64,000 nucleotides of DNA from assembly GCF_004298145.1 (NCBI RefSeq), contig NZ_SCRH01000015.1:124001-188000 (forward strand), in the 5' to 3' direction. Source of the DNA: Mycobacterium sp. (lineage in GTDB: Bacteria; Actinomycetota; Actinomycetes; Mycobacteriales; Mycobacteriaceae). The notes under the pieces are model-generated. The model was given only the letters and a program-made list of their open reading frames with translations, did not search any database and was not told the origin of the DNA. Made by a program: the position numbers and the translations under genes. Positions 53,451-61,496 of this stretch are shown here, piece after piece (within the stretch, counting starts at the first letter, position 1; each line of letters starts with the position of its first letter).

Positions 53451-53465
53451 AACTAAATTTTAGTT
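53451..53465 (-). promoter_or_regulatory. Palindrome AACTAAA-T-TTTAGTT abutting a GTG start; -10 for a leaderless mRNA
   Basis: Perfect 7-bp arms around one base, next to the GTG at 53450. Read on the minus strand it contains TAAAAT followed by six bases and then GTG, the spacing of a mycobacterial -10 box for a leaderless transcript. A protein bound here would block the promoter, so this may be the cassette's operator-promoter. Confidence 0.5.
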
Positions 53466-53645
53466 GAATGGGTCTAATATTACACGCATAAATAGTATGA
53501 AATTTGTCACCGTTCGGGCCGACAGCCGGGCATCTCATGCCGGAAATATCAGTCTTCGCAGCATGTTTCGGGCGCTCTGATGGCGCCGAAAACCTATATA
53601 AAGCGACGCCGTGGCATCGGTTGTTTTCATTGAGTACCGGACAGC
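53466..53645. other. AT-rich intergenic segment
   Basis: 180 bp with tracts such as TCTAATATTACACGCATAAA and CTATATAAAGCG, far richer in A+T than its surroundings. The AT-richness continues into the end of the next gene. No gene seen. Fits an Lsr2-binding or promoter region. Confidence 0.55.
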
Positions 53646-54335
53646 TTATGGACTATATTTCACAAAGCAAGCACATATAGTTTCTTGTTCATTGGCGAGA
53701 TATTCTCCGGTTGGGCAATGCTCGCCATCCGATACGATTTGGCGCACCATGAAAATCCCATCGCCGACCACACAATGCGCCCGGTAAATATAAACTTTGT
53801 CAGCGCGCCTTGTCGGAACAGGTTCGTTTTTTTGGATTTCGACGCAGTCCCCCACCCGTAGGTCCGCAACGCTCACCCTGGGCCTGCCCTGCGCGGGCGG
53901 GGTGATCACGGTCGATCGCACGCTGGGGGTAGCGCTGGGCGTCATGGTGGCGGTCGTCGAAGCCGCGTCTGTCGTGCGGCCGGCGCCGAGCAATAGCCAC
54001 ACCAGCAACGCCACCACCGCCAGCACAATCAAGACGTACGAGAATGTCAGGCCCAGAATCGCACGCCTACGTCCCGGCTGCGGCCGATGCTTGATCTGTG
54101 ACAGCGCAAGGTGACCCAGCACCGCACCCGCGGGCGCCAACACGAACGCGAAGACGACCGACAACGTCGCAAGAGTGTTGACTTCGCCGCTCGGCGGGGG
54201 CGCTGCGAAGTGTCGGTGACCTTCCGGCGGCGGGAATAATTGTGCAGCGCCATATTCCGCCGATGCCAGCGTCGTGTCGAATGGGTCGGCGTCCCCGGGA
54301 ATTCCTGCATCCGCACCTTGTCCGAGGAAACTCAC
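53646..54335 (-). CDS. DUF4190-like membrane protein B, cassette gene 1
   Basis: A 229-residue paralogue of protein A. GTG 54335 has GGAGG ahead, so it is preferred to the TTG at 54347. The cytoplasmic N-terminus has DADPFDTTLASAEYG; two TM segments flank SQIKHRPQPGRRRAILG; the extracytoplasmic domain has VGDCVEIQKNEPV, YRAHCVVGDGIFMV and cysteines CPTG and CACF. The end of the gene is AT-rich. First gene of the likely cassette; the ABC ATPase gene ends 49 bp upstream, so read-through from it is possible. Confidence 0.72.
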   Translation of the reverse strand: MSFLGQGADAGIPGDADPFDTTLASAEYGAAQLFPPPEGHRHFAAPPPSGEVNTLATLSVVFAFVLAPAGAVLGHLALSQIKHRPQPGRRRAILGLTFSYVLIVLAVVALLVWLLLGAGRTTDAASTTATMTPSATPSVRSTVITPPAQGRPRVSVADLRVGDCVEIQKNEPVPTRRADKVYIYRAHCVVGDGIFMVRQIVSDGEHCPTGEYLANEQETICACFVKYSP

Positions 54336-54384
54336 GAAGGCCTCCAAGGGTTTTCGCCGCGGTGACCGCGACTGGCTCTCACGA

Positions 54385-55437
54385 TCATCGGGGGCATCGG
54401 CGTGGCTTCGTTAGTCTCGGGGCATCCATAAAACCGACGGCGCCGCGCGCTGTGTCGATCTCGGGATCCTCGGGGCGATGATGCTCGGTGAAAGTCCCGA
54501 ATTTTTCGCGGAATGCCTGCACGCTGTAGCCCACCACGGTGGCGTCGGTGCGGGCGCGCACCGTGGCCAAGCGCGGCATATGCAACCACGGTCCCATCTC
54601 GCCGCAGTAGTCGCCGGGGTGGACGGACTTGAGGAGTTCTTCTCCCCCATCCGCGAGTTCGCGAACGACTTCCAGTTCGCCGTCAGAGACGACGTAGATC
54701 ATCTCGCCGGCGCTGCCCTGTTCAAACAGCACGGCGCCGCGTGTGAGATGGACGCTTTCGGGCTCTCGATCAGCGGAGGCGAAAGGCGGCATGAGCTCGA
54801 CCACGTGGTCAGCAAGCGGCAGGATCCGAGTGTCGTGGGTCGCGACCACGACGATGCGCTCGCCCGTCGCTAACTCGCGTAACAACCGCAGCACTTCTTC
54901 CACCCGGACAAAGTCCAGGTGCGCCGTGGGTTCGTCGGCCAGGATCAGCGGTGGGTCCAACGCGAGCGCGCGGGCCACCGTCACGCGTTGCTGCTCACCG
55001 CCGCTGAGATCGCCTGGCCGGTGCGTCATGCGCTCCTGCAACCCGACTTGGGTCAACAACTCGCGGGCGCGGGCGCGCGCCAACCGCCGCGGCCACCTCG
55101 CCGCCCACATCGGCACCATCACGTTCTCCAGCGCGGTCAGGCTCGCCACCAGATTGAATGCCTGAAAGACGAGGCCGACGGTGTGGCGGCGGTAAGCGGT
55201 CAGCCCGCGCCGGTCTATCGCCGTGACCTCGACATCGCCGAATTGGATCCGGCCGTCAGTGGGGCTGAGGATGCCGCCCAGGCACGACAACAACGTGGTC
55301 TTTCCGCACCCGCTGGGGCCCAACACGATCACCAGTGACCCGGCTGCGACCTCTAGGTCCAGACCGTCGATGGGCCGGATCGCCTGTCCGCCATTGGCGT
55401 ACTCGACCACGAGATCTTTGATGCGCAGATCGCCCAC
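54385..55437 (-). CDS. ABC transporter ATPase fused to a cyclic-nucleotide-binding domain (GlnQ/Rv2564-like)
   Basis: A 350-residue protein. GTG 55437 lies at the end of the permease gene and starts VGDLRIKDLVVEYANGGQAI. Walker A is LGPSGCGKTTLLS, signature LSGGEQQRVTVARALA and Walker B LILADEPT. The C-terminal 130 residues (VHLTRGAVLFEQGSAGEMIYVVSDGELEVVREL in parts, GDYCGEMGPWL) are a cNMP-binding fold. H37Rv Rv2564 and Rv0073 have this fusion, as I recall. It pairs with the MacB/FtsX-like permease next to it, so lipid or peptide export or a mechano-type role is more likely than glutamine uptake. Confidence 0.88.
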   Translation of the reverse strand: MGDLRIKDLVVEYANGGQAIRPIDGLDLEVAAGSLVIVLGPSGCGKTTLLSCLGGILSPTDGRIQFGDVEVTAIDRRGLTAYRRHTVGLVFQAFNLVASLTALENVMVPMWAARWPRRLARARARELLTQVGLQERMTHRPGDLSGGEQQRVTVARALALDPPLILADEPTAHLDFVRVEEVLRLLRELATGERIVVVATHDTRILPLADHVVELMPPFASADREPESVHLTRGAVLFEQGSAGEMIYVVSDGELEVVRELADGGEELLKSVHPGDYCGEMGPWLHMPRLATVRARTDATVVGYSVQAFREKFGTFTEHHRPEDPEIDTARGAVGFMDAPRLTKPRRCPR

Positions 55438-55439
55438 GA

Positions 55440-56489
55440 CTACGGACCCCCGAACGCCAGCACCGGGTCGACCGCTACCGCGCGCCGCAAGCCGGCCAAG
55501 CTCGCCAACAGGCCGATCGCCACCGCCGTCACCACCAATGACAGAAAGGCCGAGGTGGTCACCGCCACCAGCATCGGGAACAGGGGGCCCAACACCGCAG
55601 CGAGCAGCCCAGCCACCACCGCGGCGAACACCGCGACGAGCACTGCCTGTAGCGCGAGACCGGCCAGCACGGAGTAAGTCTCGACACCGAGAGCTTTGAA
55701 CACCGCGAAGTCCCGAGTGCGCTCCAATGCCGAGAGATAGATCAGTGACCCCACGATCAGCGCGGCGACCACCCACAACAGAATCGACACGTACGACAGC
55801 GCTAACTGGGCCCCGTGCAGCGGCCGCACCATGTCGTCCGCCGCAGCGTCACGATCTACGATGCGGTACCCGTCGGGTAGGTGTGCGGGCGTGCCGCGCA
55901 AGCCGATCGCGGACACCACCGGCTGCCCGGAAAACATCAGCTGCTGTGCCCCCACGACGGTAAGGAAGGCGTTTGGTTGGCCCGCCAGTGTGGTGGACTT
56001 GTCGACAAGTCCGACGATCCGCACCATGTTCGCGCCGATCTCGACCTCATCGCCAATGGACCGCCCTAGCGTGTTCGACATCGCAGCCTCGCCGGGCTTC
56101 GACGGTGTGCGGCCCATCGCGATGGGCGGCATCTCTTGTTCGGGCACACCGTAGACGTTCACGTTTTGCGGCGAGCGGCGATCTTGCAGGATCGTGTTGC
56201 CATAGACCACGGGGATCGCCGATTCAACGCCCGGGAGCCCGGCGATGAGCCGTGTTTCCGTCTCCGGGAACCTCGAAGAACCCATGAACGGGCCCGCCGC
56301 GCCCGTTTTGATCACGTAGGCGTCGATGCCCAGCGAATTGACCACGTACTGAGCCTCGACCCGGAAGCCGTGCGTCAGCCCGGTGAGGATGAGCGTCAGC
56401 GCGAACACCATTCCGGTGCCGATGGTCGCGACGATGAAGCGCCGCCGTCGCCACTGCAGGTCCCGAAACGCGGCGGTCAGCATTCGCAT
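55440..56489 (-). CDS. MacB/FtsX-like ABC transporter permease (Rv2563-like)
   Basis: A 349-residue permease with one TM segment near the N-terminus (RFIVATIGTGMVFALTLILTG), a 190-residue extracytoplasmic domain (MacB_PCD type) and three C-terminal TM segments (LSYVSILLWVVAALIVGSLIYLS; LAGLALQAVLVAVFAAVVAGLLAAV; AFLSLVVTAVAIGLLASL). This is the FtsX layout. Length equals that of H37Rv Rv2563. Start ATG 56489. Confidence 0.9.
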   Translation of the reverse strand: MRMLTAAFRDLQWRRRRFIVATIGTGMVFALTLILTGLTHGFRVEAQYVVNSLGIDAYVIKTGAAGPFMGSSRFPETETRLIAGLPGVESAIPVVYGNTILQDRRSPQNVNVYGVPEQEMPPIAMGRTPSKPGEAAMSNTLGRSIGDEVEIGANMVRIVGLVDKSTTLAGQPNAFLTVVGAQQLMFSGQPVVSAIGLRGTPAHLPDGYRIVDRDAAADDMVRPLHGAQLALSYVSILLWVVAALIVGSLIYLSALERTRDFAVFKALGVETYSVLAGLALQAVLVAVFAAVVAGLLAAVLGPLFPMLVAVTTSAFLSLVVTAVAIGLLASLAGLRRAVAVDPVLAFGGP

Positions 56490-56568
56490 GCGCTCCTGCC
56501 CTCAGGACGAGCGATGAACCCGCCGGCCTCGAGAGGTGTCGCGTCGTGACCCAAGCGGTTGAACATGG

Positions 56569-57054
56569 TCACGTGGAGTCACCAGCGTCGTGGTTCGCAG
56601 AAGATCCGGGCTGATCGTAGGCCGCACCGAGCAGGGCCAGTGCAACCGCTGCGACCAAGAGCCCGAAGTCACGCAGCGCGATGTCATAACAGCACGGGTA
56701 GCTCAGCAGGTTGATGATGATTCCGGCGAGCCAGGCGGCAACCACATAGCCCGCGTATCGGGGCTTGATCGCGACGGCGAAGCCCGCGACGATCTCGATC
56801 ACGCCGACGATGTACATCACGGTCTGGGCGGTTAAACCCAAGTCTTTCGCGATATCGACGACCCACGGCGCCAGCGCTTCCGGCCAGTGCTGATAGAGGA
56901 CCCCCGCGAACTTGTCGACACCCATCCAGATCGGCAGCACCACGAAGCCGATGCGCAACAGCCAAAACGCCGCATACGCGGGATCGGAGCGCGCCTGCCG
57001 CCAGATGCCGCCAGCGCCAGGCGGTGACGCGATCGGCGGGCGGGCAGCAGCCAT
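56569..57054 (-). CDS. DoxX-like membrane protein
   Basis: A 161-residue protein with four hydrophobic segments: LLRIGFVVLPIWMGVDKFAG, TVMYIVGVIEIVAGFAVAI, YVVAAWLAGIIINLLS and FGLLVAAVALALLGAA. DKFAG and CCYDIALRDFG resemble DoxX-type oxidative-stress membrane proteins. ATG 57054 has GGAGGAG ahead. Upstream is a dyad at 57064 that overlaps its leader. Confidence 0.75.
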   Translation of the reverse strand: MAAARPPIASPPGAGGIWRQARSDPAYAAFWLLRIGFVVLPIWMGVDKFAGVLYQHWPEALAPWVVDIAKDLGLTAQTVMYIVGVIEIVAGFAVAIKPRYAGYVVAAWLAGIIINLLSYPCCYDIALRDFGLLVAAVALALLGAAYDQPGSSANHDAGDST

Positions 57055-57063
57055 GACTCCTCC

Positions 57064-57080
57064 TGTAGGAGTAATCTACA
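57064..57080. promoter_or_regulatory. Dyad TGTAG-N7-CTACA
   Basis: Perfect 5-bp arms 10 bp before the DoxX-like start; the related sequence ACTCC-N7-GGAGT overlaps it. It is reminiscent of BlaI/CopY-type TACA/TGTA sites but differs in spacing. Confidence 0.35.
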
Positions 57081-57495
57081 TTGTTTTTAGAATGGCCGCC
57101 GCGGACCCGTTTGTCAAGGCCCACTGGCGTCGCCCCGACACGCGACGCGATGGCTTAGGCGGCCGGATTTCGCTGTGCCCTAAAGGAACCCGCGGTTAGC
57201 GGTTGCAGCGGACAGACCCGGTGAGCTGCCGTCCGGGGCCGGTATATCCAGCGCGGCAGCGTACTTCGCGTGGGTACGGCGGATAGTCATTCACCTGTGC
57301 CATCTTTCAAAGTGCACGAGCTTGCCCATCACCCCAGCGCGGGGAGTGGTGCGCGCACCTTGTAGTGACAATATGGATTAATATTAGATGCCTGGACCAC
57401 ATATGCCAAGATCCACTAGTGTTAGAACGGACACCCGAAAACCGCTGCCGACTCTAGTCGCAGTCATCTGTGGACGTCAGTCGTAAAGAGTACCG
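57081..57495. other. Intergenic region between divergent genes
   Basis: 415 bp without a supported gene. The first 280 bp are GC-rich; 57360-57425 is AT-rich (ATATGGATTAATATTAGATG) and likely holds the promoter of the thioesterase gene at 57496. Confidence 0.5.
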
Positions 57496-58452
57496 ATGCC
57501 GATAACATTCGAAGGGTCGCCGCGACCTCGTTCCGGCATCACGCTGCGGTTCCTGGCAAAGGCCACCGACGTCGGCTACGGCGAGCGAATCGATGGCGGG
57601 CACGTGCTCGAATGGGTGGACAAAGCCGGCTACGCGTGCGCGTCGGAGTGGAGCGGAAGATACTGTGTGACAGCCTTTATCGGTGATATCCGGTTCGCAA
57701 AGCCGATCGCGGTGGGGGAGCTCGTCGAGATCGGCGCGCGCATCGCATACACCGGACGCACCAGCATGCACATCCTGGTCACGGTCTCCTCCGGAGACCC
57801 GCGAGCCGAGAGCGTCGGCGAGACCGCGCAGTGCATGGCGGTGTTCATCGCGGTCGATGACTCCGGCGCGCCGGTGCCGGTGCCGGCCTGGACACCGCAG
57901 ACTGTGCTGGACCAGCGCCTGCAGCTGGCGGCCCGGCGCAGGGTCTCAGTGCGCGCCGACGTCGATGCCGCCATGGCCGCACAGCGCTACAGCGACGAGA
58001 CGTCCGCCCCACGCGCCGTGTTGCGGTTTCTCGCCGCACCGACGGACGTCAACTGGGGTGGAAAAGTACACGGCGGCAAAGTGATGCGCTGGATCGACGA
58101 GGCAGCATTCGTGTGTGCATCGCAATGGACCGGTGAGCGGGTTGTGGCGTCGCGTATCGACGGGATCAGGTTCTACCGACCAATCGTCATCGGCAACATG
58201 ATCGAGGTGCACGCGCGGTTGATCCACACGGAACCCCGCCGGCTGCACATCAGCGTGCACGTCAGGTCGACCGATGTGCGGAACGGGCAGGGAGACGTCG
58301 CCGCACACGCACTGGCGATCTTCGCCGCACTCGGCACTGACGACCGCGCAAAAGCCGTGCGCCAATGGAGCCCGGCCACTGACGAGGACCGCCGGCTTGA
58401 CCGGCACGCACTCGAACTCATCGAGGTTCTCCGCCGCGCCCAGGCCCGGTAG
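57496..58452 (+). CDS. Acyl-CoA thioesterase with two hotdog domains
   Basis: A 318-residue protein. Two 4HBT-type (BACH/YciA-like) hotdog domains are seen: residues about 15-130 (TLRFLAKATDVGYGERIDGGHVLEWVDKAG in parts) and 170-285 (VLRFLAAPTDVNWGGKVHGGKVMRWIDEAA in parts). Each has the catalytic-type Asn/Asp-x-GGxV helix, though in the first domain the usual Asn-h-x-G is GYGERIDGG. It hydrolyses acyl-CoA to free acid and CoA. No Shine-Dalgarno sequence is obvious before ATG 57496. Confidence 0.9.
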   Translation: MPITFEGSPRPRSGITLRFLAKATDVGYGERIDGGHVLEWVDKAGYACASEWSGRYCVTAFIGDIRFAKPIAVGELVEIGARIAYTGRTSMHILVTVSSGDPRAESVGETAQCMAVFIAVDDSGAPVPVPAWTPQTVLDQRLQLAARRRVSVRADVDAAMAAQRYSDETSAPRAVLRFLAAPTDVNWGGKVHGGKVMRWIDEAAFVCASQWTGERVVASRIDGIRFYRPIVIGNMIEVHARLIHTEPRRLHISVHVRSTDVRNGQGDVAAHALAIFAALGTDDRAKAVRQWSPATDEDRRLDRHALELIEVLRRAQAR

Positions 58453-58620
58453 GCGGCCCGCAAATTTTGACTGCTGCCAGCCCCTGCTCAGCGATGGCGA
58501 CAAGCGGGACGCCGCTCGACCCGACCGAGCCTCACGTTAAAGGCCATCGCCCACACCGCGATTCATGTGTCGGTTTTAACACCGATAACCCTTGAAGAAC
58601 GGAGCGCTTAGGTCCAGACT

Positions 58621-58636
58621 CTATTGTTAATAATAG
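58621..58636. promoter_or_regulatory. AT-rich dyad CTATT-GTTAAT-AATAG upstream of the esterase gene
   Basis: Perfect 5-bp arms in an AT-rich stretch running to 58648 (TTATTGATACAAG), 24 bp before the esterase start. Likely promoter and operator region of that gene. Confidence 0.4.
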
Positions 58637-58659
58637 TTATTGATACAAGGGGCGGCAAT

Positions 58660-59694
58660 ATGACCACCACCAACCACGAAGGCCGACTCGCGCGATCCAG
58701 AGCCCTGCTGATGAGTTCCGGTGCGTCACTCGATCGTGAACGCGACGTCGTTCGAGCGCCCGTGGAGGTCACTGAGTCTGGTCCCAGCCTCGCTGCCCGG
58801 CTGGTTTGTGGGGCCAGTCGAATTACCGTGCACCCCGCGCTGGCCCTCGGCAGCCACGCTCTGCAGTTGCCTTGGCCCTACGGCATTCTCGAACGCGCTG
58901 CGCGCGGGTTACCCACGCGGCGGGACCTGATACGTAGTGCGGTGAAGCTGCCTCATGCCGATGCGGAACTATTGCATGTCCGCGGAACGGCTTGCGACAC
59001 CGGTGGGGTGGTGTTGTATTGCCACGGTGGCGCGTTCCTGTGGGGCGGTATCAGCACCTACGTACGGACCATCGCCAAGCTGTCGGAGTTCGCCGACAGC
59101 CCGGTACTGGCGGTCAATTACCGGACGCTGCCCAAACACACGATCAAGATGGCGCTTGATGACTGCTACGACGCCTACAGCTGGCTCCGCAGGCATGGCT
59201 ACGAATCGGAGCAGATCGCGATCGCAGGTGATTCCGCGGGCGGATATCTTGCGTTCGCACTCGCACAGGCACTGATGGAAGATGGCGAGGAGCCCGCGGC
59301 ATTGACGCTGATGTCTCCACTCCTGCAGCTCGCGGCCGGACGCCCATCTGTCAATGGCGCTATGTTGCCCCACAACGGATTCGCGGCGTTGACCGCGCTG
59401 ATCACCGCACACGGCGAACCACTCTATGAGCCGCTTGACCACATCAAGCCCGGCATGCCCCCAACGTTGATCCACGTCTCCGGGGCGGAGGAACTGGTAC
59501 ACGACGCCCGACAAGCCGCCCAAAAGCTCGCCGCGGCGGGAGTGCCGGCGGACGTGCGGATCTGGCCAGGCCAGGTTCACGTGTTCCAGGTCGTTGCGCC
59601 ACTGGTACCCGAGGCCGACCGCTCGTTGCGCCATATCGGTGATTACATTCGTGAGGCGGTGTCTCGAGACCCGCGATCAGTCCCGGCGGCGTGA
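58660..59694 (+). CDS. HSL-family alpha/beta-hydrolase (esterase/lipase)
   Basis: A 344-residue hydrolase of the hormone-sensitive lipase family (mycobacterial Lip-type). Oxyanion motif HGGAFLWGG (about residue 131), nucleophile Ser in GDSAGGYLA (about 193), Asp/Glu in SGAEELVHDARQAA and His in PGQVHVFQVV. ATG 58660 has AAGGGGCGG ahead. Probably acts on short- or medium-chain esters. Followed by a gene overlapping its stop by four bases. Confidence 0.9.
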   Translation: MTTTNHEGRLARSRALLMSSGASLDRERDVVRAPVEVTESGPSLAARLVCGASRITVHPALALGSHALQLPWPYGILERAARGLPTRRDLIRSAVKLPHADAELLHVRGTACDTGGVVLYCHGGAFLWGGISTYVRTIAKLSEFADSPVLAVNYRTLPKHTIKMALDDCYDAYSWLRRHGYESEQIAIAGDSAGGYLAFALAQALMEDGEEPAALTLMSPLLQLAAGRPSVNGAMLPHNGFAALTALITAHGEPLYEPLDHIKPGMPPTLIHVSGAEELVHDARQAAQKLAAAGVPADVRIWPGQVHVFQVVAPLVPEADRSLRHIGDYIREAVSRDPRSVPAA

Positions 59695-60185
59695 GAAATG
59701 CCGCGGCGATGACATCAGGAAGTCGTGAATGCCAGACCGGTCCGGGCCACCCCACCGCCCCGTTGCCCGGCGCCCTCGGACTTCGGATGCTTGAGCAGAA
59801 GCTGCAGATAAAATCCGGCCGAAGCGTGGCGGTAATCAATGCGCCGCCAGAATCGACGTTGAGGTTGCTGTCGGCTGGTAACCGCAACCCGGATCAGGCT
59901 GATGTGGTCATCGGGTTTGCCACTCGACCCGTGGACCTGGCATGGCTCAAACCTGCATATGCGGCTGCTCACGGTGGTCGCCTGGCCTGGGTCAGCTATC
60001 CAGAACCCGGCCAGCCGGGAACCGCCCTTCGTCGGGATTGGCTTGTCCGGGCCCTTCACCAATACGGCGTCGAGATGGTCCAAGAAGTGTCGATCGATCC
60101 CGCCTGGCGAGCACTGCGCCTGCGCGCGGTCAAGCAAGGCAACCAACCTGAAACCCCCATACCCAGCAGGCACCTGGAGCGTTAA
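59691..60185 (+). CDS. DUF3052-like protein
   Basis: A 164-residue protein of unknown function. From residue 25 it reads LPGALGLRMLEQKLQIKSGRSVAVINAPPE and later DVVIGFATRPVDLAWLKP and GGRLAWVSYP, the pattern of DUF3052. GTG 59691 overlaps the esterase stop (GTGA); ATG 59709 is the alternative. Its TAA overlaps the ATG of the next gene. Confidence 0.7.
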   Translation: MRNAAAMTSGSRECQTGPGHPTAPLPGALGLRMLEQKLQIKSGRSVAVINAPPESTLRLLSAGNRNPDQADVVIGFATRPVDLAWLKPAYAAAHGGRLAWVSYPEPGQPGTALRRDWLVRALHQYGVEMVQEVSIDPAWRALRLRAVKQGNQPETPIPSRHLER

Positions 60186-60439
60186 TGCAATTTCTAAGGT
60201 TTAACCTGATAAACAAGCACGGGGTTTCAGATCACCAGGGCGAAGTATTGATCATACCGTCAGAAATCGAATCGGTACGATCATTCATCCACACCGACCA
60301 CGTCTATTCCCATACGGAAGTAGGGGCGATTGTGACGATGAAAACCGGTGATAAGCACCATGTTTCACAGCACACAACGACAATCGCCGAGATGTTACGG
60401 CTCATAGCTGAACGAAAAGCCGACAGCTCGATACCGTAG
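60185..60439 (+). CDS. Small hypothetical protein, FlbD-like in outline
   Basis: An 84-residue protein starting MQFLRFNLINKHGVSDHQGEVLIIPSEIESV (in parts), then VGAIVTMKTGDKHHVSQHTTTIAEMLRLI. The arrangement (short beta-strands, a T-x-G turn, a C-terminal helix) is like small FlbD-type proteins but the likeness is weak. The DNA is richer in A+T than its neighbours. Coupled to the DUF3052-like gene through TAATG. Confidence 0.6.
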   Translation: MQFLRFNLINKHGVSDHQGEVLIIPSEIESVRSFIHTDHVYSHTEVGAIVTMKTGDKHHVSQHTTTIAEMLRLIAERKADSSIP

Positions 60440-60497
60440 TCGGCGTCCGAGGAACTGTGGCTGTCTGCGATTTATTCAGTCCCGGAGTCCTCGGGCG

Positions 60498-61484
60498 TCA
60501 CACCACGCCGCGAGCGCGGAACCACGTGATGGCGTCGCGGATCGCGGGCTCGATGGGGCGTACCACATAGCCCAGTTCTCGCACCGCCTTGTCGCTGCGG
60601 AACCGGTAACGGTCGGTGAACGCGTATCCGACGGAGACCGAATTCACTGTCGTCTCCCGACCGGTGCGTTCGAGTAGATCGCCACCCCTGCCGGCGAGCC
60701 ATGCGATCGCATGGGGGAGGCGGTTACGCGGCGGGTCGACCCCGGCCACGCGGGCTACCCGGACCATGAAGTCGCGATACGTCAATTCCTGGCCGCCCAG
60801 GATGTAGCGCTCGCCCCGCTTTCCGGACAGCCAGGCGGCGATCATCCCGCGCGCCACCTCGCGGACATCCGCAAAGTTGTTGTATCCGGTTGTCCAACAA
60901 GGAATTCTGTGGTTGACGAGCTCGACGATGAGACGACCGGAACTAGGCCTGGCGTCACGCGGGCCGATCAGGTAGGTAGGGTTGACGATCACTGCGTCCA
61001 ACCTGTCGCAGGACTCGCCCACGAGGATTTCGGCTCGCCGTTTGGTGACCGCGTAGGCCGATGCCAGCCTGGCTTTGTCCCACGCCCACGGAGTCTGCTC
61101 GTCGGCGGGCGTGCCGTCGGGTGTGGGACCGATCGTGTTGGCGGTCGAAGTGTAGACGAGCCTTTCCGTACCGGCGGCAATCGCGGCTTCAATGACAGCA
61201 CGCGTGGCGTCGACATTGATGGCCGATATCGCCGGGGTGATCGTACGTCTCGTCGAAACACATGCGGCACAATGGAACACCACATCGGCACCGGTGAACA
61301 CATCGCGGAGCTGGTCAGCCGAACCCAGGTCGGCGCACACCCACTCGATCGGGACGTCGGCGAGCGAACTCGTATCGGTGCTCGGCCGGCGTATCGCGGC
61401 TACGGTGTGGCCCTGGGCGACGAGTTCGGCGGCCAGATTGGCGCCCAGCAGCCCGCTTGCTCCGGTTATCACAGTGTGTGCCAT
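60498..61484 (-). CDS. NAD(P)-dependent epimerase/reductase (extended SDR, dihydroflavonol reductase-like)
   Basis: A 328-residue extended SDR. GASGLLGANLAAEL (residues 8-21) is the nucleotide site, VFHCAACVS near 70, and YAVTKRRAEI carries the catalytic Tyr and Lys with Ser/Thr in VYTSTANTIG. Substrate unknown. It starts 12 bp after the NRPS/KAS III gene, so it is likely to act on that product, for example reducing a keto group. Confidence 0.88.
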   Translation of the reverse strand: MAHTVITGASGLLGANLAAELVAQGHTVAAIRRPSTDTSSLADVPIEWVCADLGSADQLRDVFTGADVVFHCAACVSTRRTITPAISAINVDATRAVIEAAIAAGTERLVYTSTANTIGPTPDGTPADEQTPWAWDKARLASAYAVTKRRAEILVGESCDRLDAVIVNPTYLIGPRDARPSSGRLIVELVNHRIPCWTTGYNNFADVREVARGMIAAWLSGKRGERYILGGQELTYRDFMVRVARVAGVDPPRNRLPHAIAWLAGRGGDLLERTGRETTVNSVSVGYAFTDRYRFRSDKAVRELGYVVRPIEPAIRDAITWFRARGVV

Positions 61485-61496
61485 CGGGCTTCGCGT

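Noticed and set aside
37930..57495. Prophage or integrative element borders around the accessory block
   Set aside because: No integrase, transposase, tRNA-based attachment site or flanking direct repeat was seen at either side.
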